From: JAXHTH01 sp034211115
GTDB lineage: Bacteria; Planctomycetota; Phycisphaerae; Phycisphaerales; SM1A02
DNA length: 23,707 bases
Direction: 5' to 3'
Assembly: GCA_034211115.1 (NCBI GenBank)
Contig: JAXHTH010000074.1
Coordinates: 1 to 23,707 of the forward strand
A program made the translations under genes and the position numbers. Each line of letters begins with the position of its first letter. Position 1 is the stretch's first letter. Below are positions 22,951-23,707 of this stretch, in pieces. The notes beneath the pieces are model-generated. The model had not been told where the DNA came from. It ran no database searches and saw only the letters and a list, made by a program, of their open reading frames with translations.

Positions 22951-23707
22951 CTACCTGACGACCCAGTACGGCGCGTTGGACGGCGCCTTCAGCAGGCGCA
23001 GCAGTTCATCGTCGAGTCGGGCGAGGAACATCTGGAACCCCGCCATCTCCTGGACGGTGAGGTACTCGCCGACCATGGCGTGCGCGAGGTCGATGCCCTT
23101 CTCCTCGACGAGCTGCCTGACGCGACGGAGAACGATGAACAACTCCATCTGCGTCGTTGCCCCGGCGCCGTTGATCATGACCATGATCTGATCGCCCTGC
23201 CCGGCGTTGATCGCGGCCAGCAGTTGCGTGAGCATCTTCCCAACCGTCTCGTCGGCGCTCAGCATCTTCGAACGTCCGGTGCCGGCCTCCCCGTGCTGCC
23301 CCATGCCGATCTCCATCTCGTCATCGGCGAGGGTGAAGATCTCCTGGCCCGACTGCGGATGCGTCGCCGGCTTCAGCGCCACCGCGAGCGTGGCCATGTT
23401 CTCGTTGAACCGCCGCGCGATCTCGTACACCTCATCGAGGCTCTTTCCGGCCTCGGCGGCGGCGCCCGCGACCTTGTACAGCGGCAGACATCCCACCAGC
23501 CCGCGGCGATCCTCGTCCGGCGCATTCGCCCCCGGCGCGATGTCCTCGTGCGTCAGAAGCATGCGGACGTTCAGTCCTTCGCTCCGGGCCATCTCCATGG
23601 CCACGTTCGCGCTCATCACGTCGCCGGCATGATTGAGCACGACGAACAGCACCCCGACCTCGCGGTTCAGGAGGCGCAGGGCCTCAATCACCTTCGGCGG
23701 ACCCGGG
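22951..23707 (-). CDS. dhaK: Dihydroxyacetone kinase subunit DhaK, 5' end outside window
   Basis: The frame continues to the right edge (residues PGPPK ahead of the GTG at 23691), so the N-terminal part is missing. About 250 C-terminal residues are seen. They include NHAGDVMSANVAMEMA near the start, EMEIGMGQHGEAG with the histidine that binds the substrate carbonyl covalently in DhaK, and VMINGAGATTQMELFIVLRR. This is the substrate-binding subunit, the partner of dhaL immediately downstream. Substrate may be dihydroxyacetone, erythrulose or another small ketose; sequence alone does not decide. It is the first gene seen in the long minus-strand cluster, whose promoter lies beyond the window. 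Confidence 0.9.
   Translation of the reverse strand, partial: PGPPKVIEALRLLNREVGVLFVVLNHAGDVMSANVAMEMARSEGLNVRMLLTHEDIAPGANAPDEDRRGLVGCLPLYKVAGAAAEAGKSLDEVYEIARRFNENMATLAVALKPATHPQSGQEIFTLADDEMEIGMGQHGEAGTGRSKMLSADETVGKMLTQLLAAINAGQGDQIMVMINGAGATTQMELFIVLRRVRQLVEEKGIDLAHAMVGEYLTVQEMAGFQMFLARLDDELLRLLKAPSNAPYWVVR

Noticed and set aside
1..23707. CRISPR array, rRNA gene or intact transposon
   Set aside because: No regularly spaced repeats, rRNA-like blocks or complete transposase genes were seen on either strand.

Overview
The window looks like a high-GC planctomycete chromosome, probably from the Phycisphaerae side of the phylum. The clues are an exported Asp-box protein ending in the short dockerin-like calcium repeat that planctomycetes use widely, an exported heme c/beta-propeller protein of the HzsA-related type fused to an FGE-sulfatase domain, and a formylglycine-type sulfatase next to it. 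This assignment rests on family recognition only; no rRNA or taxonomic marker is present.

Layout. (1) Bases 2-1750 (+) hold the 3' part of a PEP/pyruvate-binding (PPDK N-terminal type) protein that enters from the left edge. (2) Bases 1751-5400 are a gene graveyard with one intact gene. It contains the 5' half of a tRNA-Leu-like sequence read in frame into a short tail of apparent integrase origin, an intact secreted Asp-box/dockerin-like protein (2491-3825) with a good terminator hairpin, a second frameshifted copy of the same tail, and a broken GMC oxidoreductase gene. (3) Bases 5557-9566 (+) are the most interesting block: four tightly packed genes for a triple-rhodanese protein matching EanB, an EgtD/EanA histidine N-alpha-methyltransferase, a SufS-type cysteine desulfurase and SufE. 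Together they read as an oxygen-independent ergothioneine pathway with its own cysteine-to-persulfide relay. (4) Bases 9567-9875 carry a dead fragment of an IS3-family OrfA.

(5) From 23707 back to 9876 everything is on the minus strand and closely spaced, so it may be one long transcription unit or two. Its upstream part is dhaK (cut by the right edge), dhaL and lsrF, which look like a kinase plus a thiolase/aldolase for a small phosphorylated ketose or dione, followed by a two-domain RidA-fold protein resembling chorismatases. The downstream part encodes exported proteins: a 1336-residue HzsA-related/FGE-sulfatase fusion, a YVTN propeller diheme cytochrome overlapping it by 4 bases, a sulfatase and a large PhoD-like phosphatase.

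For the ergothioneine block, the methyltransferase would make hercynine from histidine and SAM, SufS would release sulfur from cysteine as a persulfide, SufE would carry it, and the third rhodanese domain of EanB would insert it at C2 of the imidazole. The co-location of all four genes is directly visible; the flow of sulfur from SufE to EanB is inference.
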